From assembly GCA_030146155.1 (NCBI GenBank), contig JASLCF010000127.1, positions 1 through 6,638 on the forward strand: a stretch of 6,638 nucleotides of DNA. The letters are read 5' to 3'. Positions 1-6,097 of the stretch are shown in pieces. The stretch's first letter is position 1; each line of letters starts with the position of its first letter. Position numbers and translations under genes: made by a program. The notes under the pieces are model-generated. The model worked only from the letters and a program-made list of their open reading frames with translations. It was not told the DNA's origin and did not search any database. The DNA comes from Savagea sp. (GTDB lineage Bacteria > Bacillota > Bacilli > Bacillales_A > Planococcaceae).

Positions 1-162
1 TATATTATTGAATGACTTTCAAAAAAGGGAATAGAATACCGGATGACTCTCTAGGTGAGTGAAAAATATACAATCTATTTGCATTAACTAAAGCGAAGCG
101 TTATGAGCATGCCTTTAAAGGAATCTATTAGAATTAAACGATGAGGCAGTCTAAGTTCGCAA

Positions 163-217
163 CGTCCTGTGGGTCCGCTTTTGGAACCATGCTGGCAGAA
201 AAGGGACCCATGGAACG
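163..217. other. Long imperfect hairpin, candidate structured RNA or palindromic element
   Basis: GGGTCC at 171-176 pairs with GGACCC at 204-209, and CTTTT at 178-182 pairs with AAAAG at 199-203, leaving G177 bulged. The apical part can fold further, with CCA at 187-189 pairing TGG at 193-195. Outward, 163-170 pairs imperfectly with 210-217, with slightly better pairing if the plus strand is transcribed (two G-U wobbles and one mismatch). No T-run follows on either strand, so it is not a standard terminator. I do not recognise it as any riboswitch or named small RNA. It could be a leader element, a small RNA or a dispersed repeat. Confidence 0.4.
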
Positions 218-230
218 GAAAGGAACGGAA
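212..230. repeat. Short tandem repeat GGAACGGAA x2
   Basis: GGAACGGAA occurs at 212-220 and again at 222-230, separated by a single A. The first copy overlaps the right foot of the hairpin at 163-217. It may be a slippage product; no function is evident. Confidence 0.6.
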
Positions 231-257
231 TAACAGCTTTACAATACAAAAAAGCCT

Positions 258-331
258 GTGAAGCAAGCCAATTTTCTGACATGCTTAACAGACTCAAAAT
301 CATTTCATCTACATAGACAAGAATGCTTCAC
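258..331. repeat. 8-bp inverted repeat with 58-base loop next to a T-run
   Basis: GTGAAGCA at 258-265 and TGCTTCAC at 324-331 are perfect complements. Read on the minus strand, the second arm is followed by AGG, a C and then six T residues (plus-strand A-run 248-253). It lies downstream of the CoA-disulfide reductase stop, so a weak, long-loop terminator is possible, but the loop is far larger than usual. A second TGCTT at 282-286 could pair with the same arm instead. Confidence 0.25.
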
Positions 332-381
332 CCACGTGATTTGACAAAGGAGCGAATTCTTCTTGAACCTCTCTTTTTTCA

Positions 382-1713
382 CTATCGTTGCAAGCGTCTT
401 GCAACTTGTTGGACAGGGTCCCAGGCTCCGTTGAATGGAGGGGCATAAGCTAGGTCGAGGTCTAACAATTGATCGATTGTTAATCCAGCGTATAAAGCCG
501 TTGCAATGACGTCTACTCGCTTATCTACACCTGCTTCTCCCATAAATTGAGCACCGAGGAGTTGACGTGAAAATGTATCGTAATACAAAGTCGTACAAAT
601 TCGTTTCTTACCAGGGTAATAGCTTGCGATGTGATTGCCTTCTAACGTATAACTCTCATACGACAGCGGGCTTTCTTTTAAAGTGGCCTCATTCCAGCCA
701 GTTCCTCCAATTTGTGCATTGAAAAATTGGAAGATGGAGGTGCCGACAATGCCTTTGAATCGTGCATCGAAACCGGCGATAGAAAGTCCGGCGACTCGTC
801 CTTGTTTATTAGCAGTCGTTCCAAGTGGTAAATGTATATGTTTTCCGAATAGACGATGATATTGTGCTGCACAATCCCCTGCCGCATAAACATTCGGAAT
901 AGATGTTTCCATTTGTTCATTGGTTAAAATCGCACCGTTCGGTAACATATGCAATTTCTGATGGCGTGCGAATTCAACACTAGGTTGAACCCCAATCGCA
1001 ACAACGACTAAATCAGTTGTAATGGTTCGCTCACTTGTCACTACACGTTCCACACGGTCAGTACCTTCAAATCGGATGACTTCTTCGTTCAACAACACGT
1101 CAACCCCATTTTCAATCGCCACATCGTGTAAAATATGCGAAATCGCTGCATCAAAGTTCTTCGCCAACCGTTCTCCTCTTTGGACGATGGTTACTTCAAA
1201 ACCAGCTAACTTTAAAGCCTCGGCCACTTCTAACCCAATATATCCCCCACCAACGATCGTAACATGCTTGACATGAGGTAATTCTTGAAGTAAGGCTTCT
1301 GTTTCAGGAATCGTTTTAAAGGTTTGAATACCTTTTAATTTCACACCTTCAATCGCAGGTAATACAGGTGCAGCGCCTGTTGCGATTAATAATTTATCAT
1401 ACGTTAATTCAAATCGTTCATTTGTCGCTACATTATAGCCTGTGATCAACTGATTATCATAATCAATATAGTCGACTTCATGACCGACACGCGCATCTAT
1501 TCCATATTTCTTTTGAAACTGTTCTGGAGATCGAGCAATTAAATCGGCTGCTTCCGCAATCCGTCCATCAATCACATAAGGCAATCCACATTGCCCGTAT
1601 GAATAAATAAACCCTTTTTCCAACGTAATAATTTCCGCATCTTTATCATGGCGAACGATTTCCATTGCTGCGCTCATTCCTGCAGCGACGCCACCAATAA
1701 TTACTACTCTCAA
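382..1713 (-). CDS. cdr: CoA-disulfide reductase (FAD/NAD(P)H-dependent)
   Basis: This 443-residue flavoprotein probably reduces coenzyme A disulfide to CoASH in the cytosol, maintaining low-molecular-weight thiols. Visible motifs are the N-terminal FAD-binding GGVAAGMSAA (7-16), the single redox cysteine C42 in the context YGQCGLPYV, an ATG motif (111-113), the NAD(P)-binding GGGYIGLEVAEAL (155-167) and the second FAD motif YAAGDCA (276-282). Y365 and Y423 fit the tyrosines described near the CoA site of the S. aureus enzyme (Y361, Y419), offset by four. One cysteine in this position, rather than a CxxxxC pair, separates it from glutathione- or lipoamide-type reductases. The start is TTG at 1711-1713, preceded by AAGGA nine bases upstream; the nearby ATG at 1716-1718 stops after two codons. 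It is last in the four-gene unit, 38 bases after the amidase. A related NADH oxidase or polysulfide reductase of the same family is the main alternative. Confidence 0.85.
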   Translation of the reverse strand: MRVVIIGGVAAGMSAAMEIVRHDKDAEIITLEKGFIYSYGQCGLPYVIDGRIAEAADLIARSPEQFQKKYGIDARVGHEVDYIDYDNQLITGYNVATNERFELTYDKLLIATGAAPVLPAIEGVKLKGIQTFKTIPETEALLQELPHVKHVTIVGGGYIGLEVAEALKLAGFEVTIVQRGERLAKNFDAAISHILHDVAIENGVDVLLNEEVIRFEGTDRVERVVTSERTITTDLVVVAIGVQPSVEFARHQKLHMLPNGAILTNEQMETSIPNVYAAGDCAAQYHRLFGKHIHLPLGTTANKQGRVAGLSIAGFDARFKGIVGTSIFQFFNAQIGGTGWNEATLKESPLSYESYTLEGNHIASYYPGKKRICTTLYYDTFSRQLLGAQFMGEAGVDKRVDVIATALYAGLTIDQLLDLDLAYAPPFNGAWDPVQQVARRLQR

Positions 1714-1722
1714 TTCATCACG

Positions 1723-1727
1723 TCCTT
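1723..1727 (-). promoter_or_regulatory. Ribosome binding site deciding the TTG start of cdr
   Basis: AAGGA on the minus strand lies nine bases before TTG at 1713-1711. The only nearby ATG (1718-1716) reads ATG AAT TGA and stops at once, so the TTG start is needed to open the FAD-binding domain. Confidence 0.6.
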
Positions 1728-1751
1728 CTTCAGATACAAGTTTCGAACTGT

Positions 1752-3248
1752 TTATTTAAAATAAGGATTACCTTTCATCCCTACCCATAAATCAGAATGT
1801 TCAAAGTAAGAAGCCACACGCAGTAAACGGTGATCCATGCCTTTATTAGCCATTACTTGCACACCAATTGGTAAACCTTCAGGCGTAAGGTGAACAGGTA
1901 AAGAAATCGCAGGTTGACCTGTTAAGTTCGCTAATTGTGTAAATGGAGTCACAGTCAAGCTTGGTAAAAACATGTCATAAATGATTTCTTGCTTCGTCTG
2001 ACTATCTTTTGCGGCAAGCATATCATTCGCTAAACGATTGTCTTCAGCTTGTGAAAAGGTCAGTTCTCCTACTTTAGGCGCAACATCTGCTGTAGATGGG
2101 GTGACATAAAAATCATATGTTTCATGAAGTTCTGCCATTGCAATACCTGCTAAATCCCATTCATTTAAAGAATTTGCATACTCAGCAGCAGTAACTGATT
2201 TACCTGCTTGAGCTAATAACCATCCTTCAATTTCAACATCTTCAGGTGTTAATTCACGACCGATGCCTTGCTCAATTTGACCAAACACATTGGCCATTTC
2301 ACCGCTGTTCATTAAATAATAGTTGCGCATCAGTTGAATGCCATCAATATTCGGTTGTACTTCTTCAACTACATGACCAGCCGCTTCTGCTGCTTGAATG
2401 ACTTTCATCACTGCTTTTTTCGCTTCATCAGAAACAGGAGTACCCACAGGAGATTGAAGATTATACGCAATCTTTAATGGCTTAATCGCTTGACGGCGTA
2501 ATGTTTCTAAATAGCTCATTTCGTACATTGGCGTTTGGAATGCTGCTTCAGGTTGAACGGTCTGCAAAAGATCAAGTGCAGCTGCCGCATCACGTACTGA
2601 ACGTGTCACAACAAATTCAACAGATGCTCCTTGCCAATTGCGTCCGACTCCTGGTCCAACAGGTGTTTTCCCACGTGTCGGCTTCAATCCCACTAAACTC
2701 GTGAATGAAGACGGAATACGAATCGATCCCCCGCCATCGCTTGCTCCCCCTACAGGAACAATCCCTGAAGCGACTGCAGCTGTTGCACCACCACTTGATC
2801 CTCCAGGAGAATGATCGGTATTCCATGGGTTACGGCTCGGTCCAAACAAACGTGGTTCTGTTATATTTTTTAAGGCAAACTCTGGTGTATTCGTATGTCC
2901 CGTAAAAACAAACCCGCCTTTACGAAGAGCTTTGACGTAATTTGAATCATGAGACATCACTAAATCTTTAAATAAACTTGAACCAGAAGTTAAACGTTCA
3001 CCTGCTAATGCTTGTGAAATATCTTTTAATAACAATGGCACACCACTGAATAAATGACCTGTTTCGATAGAAGAAAGCTTTTCTGCTGCTTTTTCATAGC
3101 GATCATGTACAACCGCATTTAAGGTTGGGTTAACCAGGTTTTGCTGTTCTTGACTGCAAGCTAATAATTCTTCCGCAGTCACCTCTTTAGCACGAATCAA
3201 CGAAGCTAATTCTAAACCATCATATTGAATGTATTCTTCAACTTTCAT
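1752..3248 (-). CDS. Amidase-signature family hydrolase
   Basis: This is a cytosolic amide-bond hydrolase of the amidase signature family, 498 residues from the chosen start. The Ser-cisSer-Lys triad is visible: K75 in LLLKDIS, cis-serine S151 in SPGGSSGGATAA, and nucleophile S175 in SDGGGSIRIPS. The S151-S175 spacing of 24 matches fatty acid amide hydrolase and peptide amidase. Length and triad positions also resemble NylA-type 6-aminohexanoate cyclic dimer hydrolases, but such labels say little about the natural substrate. It is unlikely to be GatA because no gatC or gatB partner lies beside it. I chose the ATG at 3248-3246, which has GAGGG seven bases upstream; the longer frame (ATG at 3266) has only AGAGAAG directly abutting it. 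The gene follows the hydrolase gene by about 30 bases and precedes cdr by 38, so co-transcription is likely. The substrate is unknown. Confidence 0.88.
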   Translation of the reverse strand: MKVEEYIQYDGLELASLIRAKEVTAEELLACSQEQQNLVNPTLNAVVHDRYEKAAEKLSSIETGHLFSGVPLLLKDISQALAGERLTSGSSLFKDLVMSHDSNYVKALRKGGFVFTGHTNTPEFALKNITEPRLFGPSRNPWNTDHSPGGSSGGATAAVASGIVPVGGASDGGGSIRIPSSFTSLVGLKPTRGKTPVGPGVGRNWQGASVEFVVTRSVRDAAAALDLLQTVQPEAAFQTPMYEMSYLETLRRQAIKPLKIAYNLQSPVGTPVSDEAKKAVMKVIQAAEAAGHVVEEVQPNIDGIQLMRNYYLMNSGEMANVFGQIEQGIGRELTPEDVEIEGWLLAQAGKSVTAAEYANSLNEWDLAGIAMAELHETYDFYVTPSTADVAPKVGELTFSQAEDNRLANDMLAAKDSQTKQEIIYDMFLPSLTVTPFTQLANLTGQPAISLPVHLTPEGLPIGVQVMANKGMDHRLLRVASYFEHSDLWVGMKGNPYFK

Positions 3249-3255
3249 TTCAGTT

Positions 3256-3260
3256 CCCTC
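3256..3260 (-). promoter_or_regulatory. Ribosome binding site favouring the internal amidase start
   Basis: GAGGG on the minus strand lies seven bases ahead of the ATG at 3248-3246. The alternative in-frame ATG at 3266-3264 lacks a properly spaced site, so the mature reading frame probably loses the first six codons of the longest frame. Confidence 0.6.
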
Positions 3261-3278
3261 ACTCATCTTCTCTATATT

Positions 3279-4622
3279 TTAAGACGTTTGACAACTCACG
3301 TTCTTTAACTCGTTTACAAGACGATTTACATTCGGTGCCCAAAAACGATTAAGACCTGTAGGATCATTAGAAGCTCCAATTGGAGCATAAACTGCTCCTA
3401 GTTGCTCAATTGTAGATAACCCGCCTTTATTCATTAAACGACTAATCGTCTTAGCTGTTGATTCATATCCTACCTCTAGACTAGGATATTTTATTAAGGT
3501 ACTCCAATTTGTCGCAGGATTCATCATTCCACCAGGATTATTATAATTTCGAATAGCATTACTAGATCCAAAACCCGTTTCATGGAGCATTATTGCACTG
3601 AAAATAATTGGATCAATGTTGTTTCGTTTAGCAACTCTCACAATAATATCACCTGTTCCACTCATCTTACCTGCACTACTAAGTTTTTTATTTAATTGAT
3701 TAATATTAATTCCATCCTTACACGATGAATTACTTTCCTCTGATTTACTTGTAGTGGGAGAAGGTTTATTTGAAATTGCTAGTTGTTCACTTTGTTTTTG
3801 AATTTCTTGTTGTTTCGCTCTCTCAATTTCTTGTTCTTTAATTCGTTCACGTGTTGAGATACGAATCATTTCATCTTCAACATGTGACAGTTTTTCTTGT
3901 TCAATAAGTAAATCATTTTTAATTTTTTGTTGCTCTTGAGAAAGTTTTTCTTTATAGTCTTCTAATCTTTTCATTATTTCTTTCTTTTTAGTACTCTGAG
4001 ATTTAATATTTTGTCTCTTTTCCTCTAATGAAATTTGTATTTTCTTTACTTTATCTAGAGACTCTTCGTGCTCTAATTTAAAATGATTCAATACTTTTTG
4101 ATCATTTTCAATTTGTTTTAAGAGTGTACGTTCTGCAGAAAAAAGAGTCTGTAAAACATCTACTCTATGAAATAAATCAGAAAACGAAGTAGCATTGATT
4201 AGGAAAAACAAGAAGTCGCTTTTAGTATTATCAGAAACTTGAATCGCTCTCGCTCTTTCAACAGCAACATTCATCCGTTGATCAAAATCAATTTGATATT
4301 GCGTGATAAATATGTTTAATTGATCAATTTTTTCTGTTAAACTAACAAAATCTTTCTCTGATAATTCGATTTCCTTTTCTAATTCTACTTGCTCTTTCTT
4401 TAGTTCAGATAACTCTTCTATAATTTCTTTAAACTGTTCTTCTTGCATCTTTATTTCTTTTTGTTTCTGTGATTTTTCTTTTTTTAAACTATCCTGTCGC
4501 TTAATAATTTCTAATTTCTCTTTTTCTTTTTCATTAATCGAATTTGCTGCAGTATATGTTGGAAACAACATATAGCTGAAAATAACCATAATGAGTAACA
4601 GATTAAAACTTTTTTTATTCAT
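3279..4622 (-). CDS. Secreted peptidoglycan hydrolase: PcsB-type coiled coil plus glucosaminidase/lysozyme-like domain
   Basis: This 447-residue exported protein probably cleaves cell-wall glycan. Residues 1-26 form a signal peptide (basic NKK, hydrophobic LLLIMVIF, likely cleavage after TAA at 26). Residues about 30-115 and 165-280 are charged, K/E/Q-rich coiled coil. Between them, 122-170 (RARAIQVSD, FLFFLINATSFSDLFHRVD) closely resembles the N-terminal region of PcsB/CwlO-type hydrolases, whose coil is a regulatory arm controlled by FtsEX in studied species. A low-complexity linker (about 282-300) leads to a catalytic domain (about 305-443) with the probable catalytic E348 in LHETGFGSS and the YNNPGGM motif of GH73/lysozyme-like enzymes. 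PcsB and CwlO instead end in CHAP or NlpC/P60 peptidases, so the fusion is atypical of those models. The only cysteines, C301 and C444, flank the catalytic domain. GAGGAGAGAAGGA precedes the ATG. The gene is AT-richer than its neighbours, partly from Lys/Glu/Ile/Asn codons. Confidence 0.82.
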   Translation of the reverse strand: MNKKSFNLLLIMVIFSYMLFPTYTAANSINEKEKEKLEIIKRQDSLKKEKSQKQKEIKMQEEQFKEIIEELSELKKEQVELEKEIELSEKDFVSLTEKIDQLNIFITQYQIDFDQRMNVAVERARAIQVSDNTKSDFLFFLINATSFSDLFHRVDVLQTLFSAERTLLKQIENDQKVLNHFKLEHEESLDKVKKIQISLEEKRQNIKSQSTKKKEIMKRLEDYKEKLSQEQQKIKNDLLIEQEKLSHVEDEMIRISTRERIKEQEIERAKQQEIQKQSEQLAISNKPSPTTSKSEESNSSCKDGININQLNKKLSSAGKMSGTGDIIVRVAKRNNIDPIIFSAIMLHETGFGSSNAIRNYNNPGGMMNPATNWSTLIKYPSLEVGYESTAKTISRLMNKGGLSTIEQLGAVYAPIGASNDPTGLNRFWAPNVNRLVNELKNVSCQTS

Positions 4623-4644
4623 TTCTTCCTTCTCTCCTCAACCA

Positions 4645-4923
4645 TCAACTCAATTGCGTGGTAATGTAAATAATCACAGCAATTGTTAATACAATAGAGG
4701 ATATGCGGAGCGACTTCATTAACCGTTCGTGCATCACACTTTTTTCGACCGGCTCTGTCGCAATGTATTGATGGTTAATTTTTTGATAACCATTCATCTT
4801 TTTATTTTCAGCCTTTTCATAGCAAGGGATACAACTCTGTACCATTTCATGCTCATCCGAGATGAAATATTTCGCTTGTCCTTGAATCGGCGTCTCACAG
4901 ATCGCACACTTTTTCTCTTCCAT
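4645..4923 (-). CDS. Small zinc-ribbon-like protein with C-terminal membrane anchor
   Basis: This is a 92-residue protein I cannot assign to a named family. Two CxxC pairs (C6/C9 in CAIC and C31/C34 in CIPC), about 21 residues apart, suggest one bound zinc or a small treble-clef/LIM-like knuckle. Residues 35-70 are polar and basic, and about 73-90 (RISSIVLTIAVIIYITT) form one transmembrane helix ending two residues before the stop. Lysines and an arginine just before the helix predict the zinc-ribbon stays in the cytosol, as in a tail-anchored protein. It is the first gene after the promoter at 4988-5016 and ends 22 bases before the peptidoglycan hydrolase, so it may affect the same process; that is inference. 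The start is ambiguous: ATG at 4923 follows AAAGGAAG by seven bases, while ATG at 4941 (six more residues) follows AAAGGA by eight. I prefer 4923. Confidence 0.75.
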   Translation of the reverse strand: MEEKKCAICETPIQGQAKYFISDEHEMVQSCIPCYEKAENKKMNGYQKINHQYIATEPVEKSVMHERLMKSLRISSIVLTIAVIIYITTQLS

Positions 4924-4955
4924 AGTGCTACTTCCTTTCATGAGTACTTTCCTTT
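4921..4955 (-). repeat. Duplicated ribosome-binding-site/ATG module
   Basis: On the minus strand, AAAGGAAAGTACTCATG (4955-4939) is followed directly by AAAGGAAGTAGCACTATG (4938-4921). The two units are near-copies and each offers a Shine-Dalgarno sequence and an in-frame ATG for the small zinc-ribbon gene. It looks like a small tandem duplication, or simply the recurrence of a purine-rich motif. Confidence 0.5.
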
Positions 4956-4987
4956 ATTTGTCAAAGGGAGATGAACGGGTAAGATGG

Positions 4988-5016
4988 ATTTTACTGGATG
5001 AATCGAAAAGTTTCAA
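4988..5016 (-). promoter_or_regulatory. Sigma-A promoter of the four-gene operon
   Basis: On the minus strand TTGAAA (5016-5011) and TAAAAT (4993-4988) are separated by exactly 17 bases. Each box matches the sigma-A consensus at five of six positions. The predicted transcript starts near 4981, giving a short leader before the zinc-ribbon gene. The -35 box begins three bases after the phnA-like stop codon. No operator palindrome is evident. Confidence 0.7.
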
Positions 5017-5018
5017 AT

Positions 5019-5351
5019 TTAAAGCTTCTTCACAAATTCTGTTTTTAATTCCATTGCACCAAACCCTGGGATTTTACAATCAATATCGTGGTCGCCTTCT
5101 TTCAGCGTAATGTTTTTAACAATCGTTCCACGCTTTACCACATTTGAACTTCCTTTTACCTTTAAATCTTTAATGACTGTAACATCATCACCATCTTGTA
5201 AGACGTTCCCATTCGCATCTTTATAGACAACTTCTTCTACCTCTTCTACTTCATTTGGATTCCATTCATAGGCACATTCTGGACAAACAACCATGAAACC
5301 ATCCTCATAGGTATACTCACTTTGACATTTTGGACAATTTGGTAAACTCAT
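5019..5351 (-). CDS. PhnA/YjdM-type zinc-ribbon protein
   Basis: This 110-residue cytosolic protein belongs to the family often labelled 'alkylphosphonate utilization protein PhnA' (E. coli YjdM, about 111 residues), so it is full length. The N-terminal zinc ribbon is clear: CPKC (C6, C9) and CPEC (C23, C26), followed by YEWNP. An acidic patch (EVEEVEEVV, about 34-42) leads into the C-terminal PhnA domain (43-110), with KDANGNVLQDGDDV, KDLKVKGSS and the closing GFGAMELKTEFVKKL. The family name is misleading: it is not phosphonoacetate hydrolase, and no phosphonate genes are visible here. Its real role is unknown. GTGGGG lies eight bases before the ATG. The gene begins 22 bases after the MBL gene stops, so both are probably read from the promoter at 6098-6106. 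Confidence 0.92.
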   Translation of the reverse strand: MSLPNCPKCQSEYTYEDGFMVVCPECAYEWNPNEVEEVEEVVYKDANGNVLQDGDDVTVIKDLKVKGSSNVVKRGTIVKNITLKEGDHDIDCKIPGFGAMELKTEFVKKL

Positions 5352-5373
5352 TTAAAACGCCCCACTTCTCTTT

Positions 5374-6066
5374 TTATTTTTTAAACACGCCACCATGGAA
5401 ACAGATGATTTCATTCGGATCTTTCTGAATTAATCGCTCGAGCGAATCAGCGGCTTGCTTTAAATCTAAACATTGATCCATCTCTGCTAGTGTCACTTGA
5501 CGTTTTTCAATGGCTGCCGCATTCCCCGCTACGATGATTTTCTCTTCAGGAAAGTAGAGTGAAAGGTGTCCAGGTGTAAAACCAGGTGTCTCTAGAATTT
5601 CATGAGGATGTTGAATCGGCAAACGACTCTCACCTGTCACTTGGATATCTACAGACACAGGACGAATGGATGACAAAGCTTCAATGTAACCTTCTGCAAT
5701 GTCTAAGTGCTTTTCAGGCACGGATGCTAACATTTCTTTCGCCCGTTGTAATTTCACACTATCTATTTTCCCTTCGATATAAGGTGTTTCTACTTCACTC
5801 GCAATGACTTTGACTTTACGATACTTTTTCTTCCATTCAAAAGCTGCACCCATGTGTTGATCATCATGATGGGTTAGGAACAGATGTGTCACTTTTTTTG
5901 GCAGAATACCGACCGCTTCCAAAGCTTCTTCTATTAATGGAAGGAACCCTGGATAGCCCAAGTCGACTAAAATGATTGTTTTGTTCTCTTGGATGACTGT
6001 CGGATATACCGTATACGGTCTTTGATCGTACTCAAATGTGATTTTTAACGGTTGAATTGTAAACAT
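5374..6066 (-). CDS. MBL-fold metallo-hydrolase-like protein with altered metal site
   Basis: This 230-residue cytosolic protein has a metallo-beta-lactamase fold. The five family motifs can be followed: D35 in LVDLGYPG; H66, D68 and H71 in LTHHDDQHMG; H167 in TPGFTPGHLSLY; N182 in VAGNAA; and H224 in CFHGG. Related proteins usually carry HxHxDH or HxDxDH in the second motif and GD in the fourth. Here Q70 and N182 replace the two aspartates that normally hold the second metal, so it may bind one metal, use altered chemistry, or be non-catalytic. The substrate is unknown. I chose the ATG at 6066-6064 because TGGAG lies seven bases upstream; the longer frame's ATG (6093) sits at the predicted transcription start and has no binding site. 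Upstream is divergent ctaB; downstream, 22 bases away, is the PhnA-type gene. Confidence 0.82.
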   Translation of the reverse strand: MFTIQPLKITFEYDQRPYTVYPTVIQENKTIILVDLGYPGFLPLIEEALEAVGILPKKVTHLFLTHHDDQHMGAAFEWKKKYRKVKVIASEVETPYIEGKIDSVKLQRAKEMLASVPEKHLDIAEGYIEALSSIRPVSVDIQVTGESRLPIQHPHEILETPGFTPGHLSLYFPEEKIIVAGNAAAIEKRQVTLAEMDQCLDLKQAADSLERLIQKDPNEIICFHGGVFKK

Positions 6067-6073
6067 AAGCAAA

Positions 6074-6078
6074 CTCCA
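6074..6078 (-). promoter_or_regulatory. Ribosome binding site deciding the MBL-protein start
   Basis: TGGAG on the minus strand lies seven bases before the ATG at 6066-6064. No comparable site precedes the upstream in-frame ATG at 6093-6091. Confidence 0.65.
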
Positions 6079-6097
6079 TTCTTCAATAATCATAGTT

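Larger units (their letters stand above)
1..381. other. Non-coding stretch downstream of the CoA-disulfide reductase gene
   Basis: I see no supportable protein gene here. The longest frame (minus strand, 84-266, 60 codons) has no good ribosome binding site and its product resembles nothing I recognise. The stretch contains a long imperfect hairpin (163-217), a tandem repeat of GGAACGGAA (212-220 and 222-230), an inverted repeat of GTGAAGCA/TGCTTCAC (258-265 and 324-331), a perfect 10-base palindrome CCTTTAAAGG (112-121) and a CodY-like match (270-284). It follows the last gene of a minus-strand operon, so it may hold that operon's 3' end and the leader of a gene lying left of the window. No clear terminator follows the stop codon at 382. 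Confidence 0.6.

Noticed and set aside
163..217. Hairpin as a Rho-independent terminator
   Set aside because: No run of T follows either arm on either strand.
141..233. 30-codon plus-strand frame (ATG at 141) spanning the hairpin
   Set aside because: The nearest AGGA lies about 18 bases upstream, too far, and the peptide resembles nothing I recognise. The frame may simply reflect the structured element.
84..266. 60-codon minus-strand frame in the left non-coding stretch
   Set aside because: It has no good ribosome binding site, no recognisable motif, and it runs straight through the hairpin and tandem repeat.
1022..1276. Plus-strand frame opposite cdr
   Set aside because: It is the antisense shadow of a clearly conserved flavoprotein and has no binding site or family signal.
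1752..3248. Amidase as GatA of the tRNA amidotransferase
   Set aside because: No gatC or gatB lies adjacent, and the surrounding genes are unrelated to translation.
4729..4974. Plus-strand frame opposite the small zinc-ribbon gene
   Set aside because: It is an antisense shadow; the opposite frame has paired CxxC motifs, a membrane helix, a promoter and binding sites.
5019..5351. Reading the PhnA-type gene as phosphonoacetate hydrolase or as proof of phosphonate use
   Set aside because: The sequence is the short YjdM-type zinc-ribbon protein, which only shares the name, and no phosphonate genes are present.
5586..5807. Plus-strand frame opposite the MBL gene
   Set aside because: It is antisense to a conserved fold with recognisable motifs.
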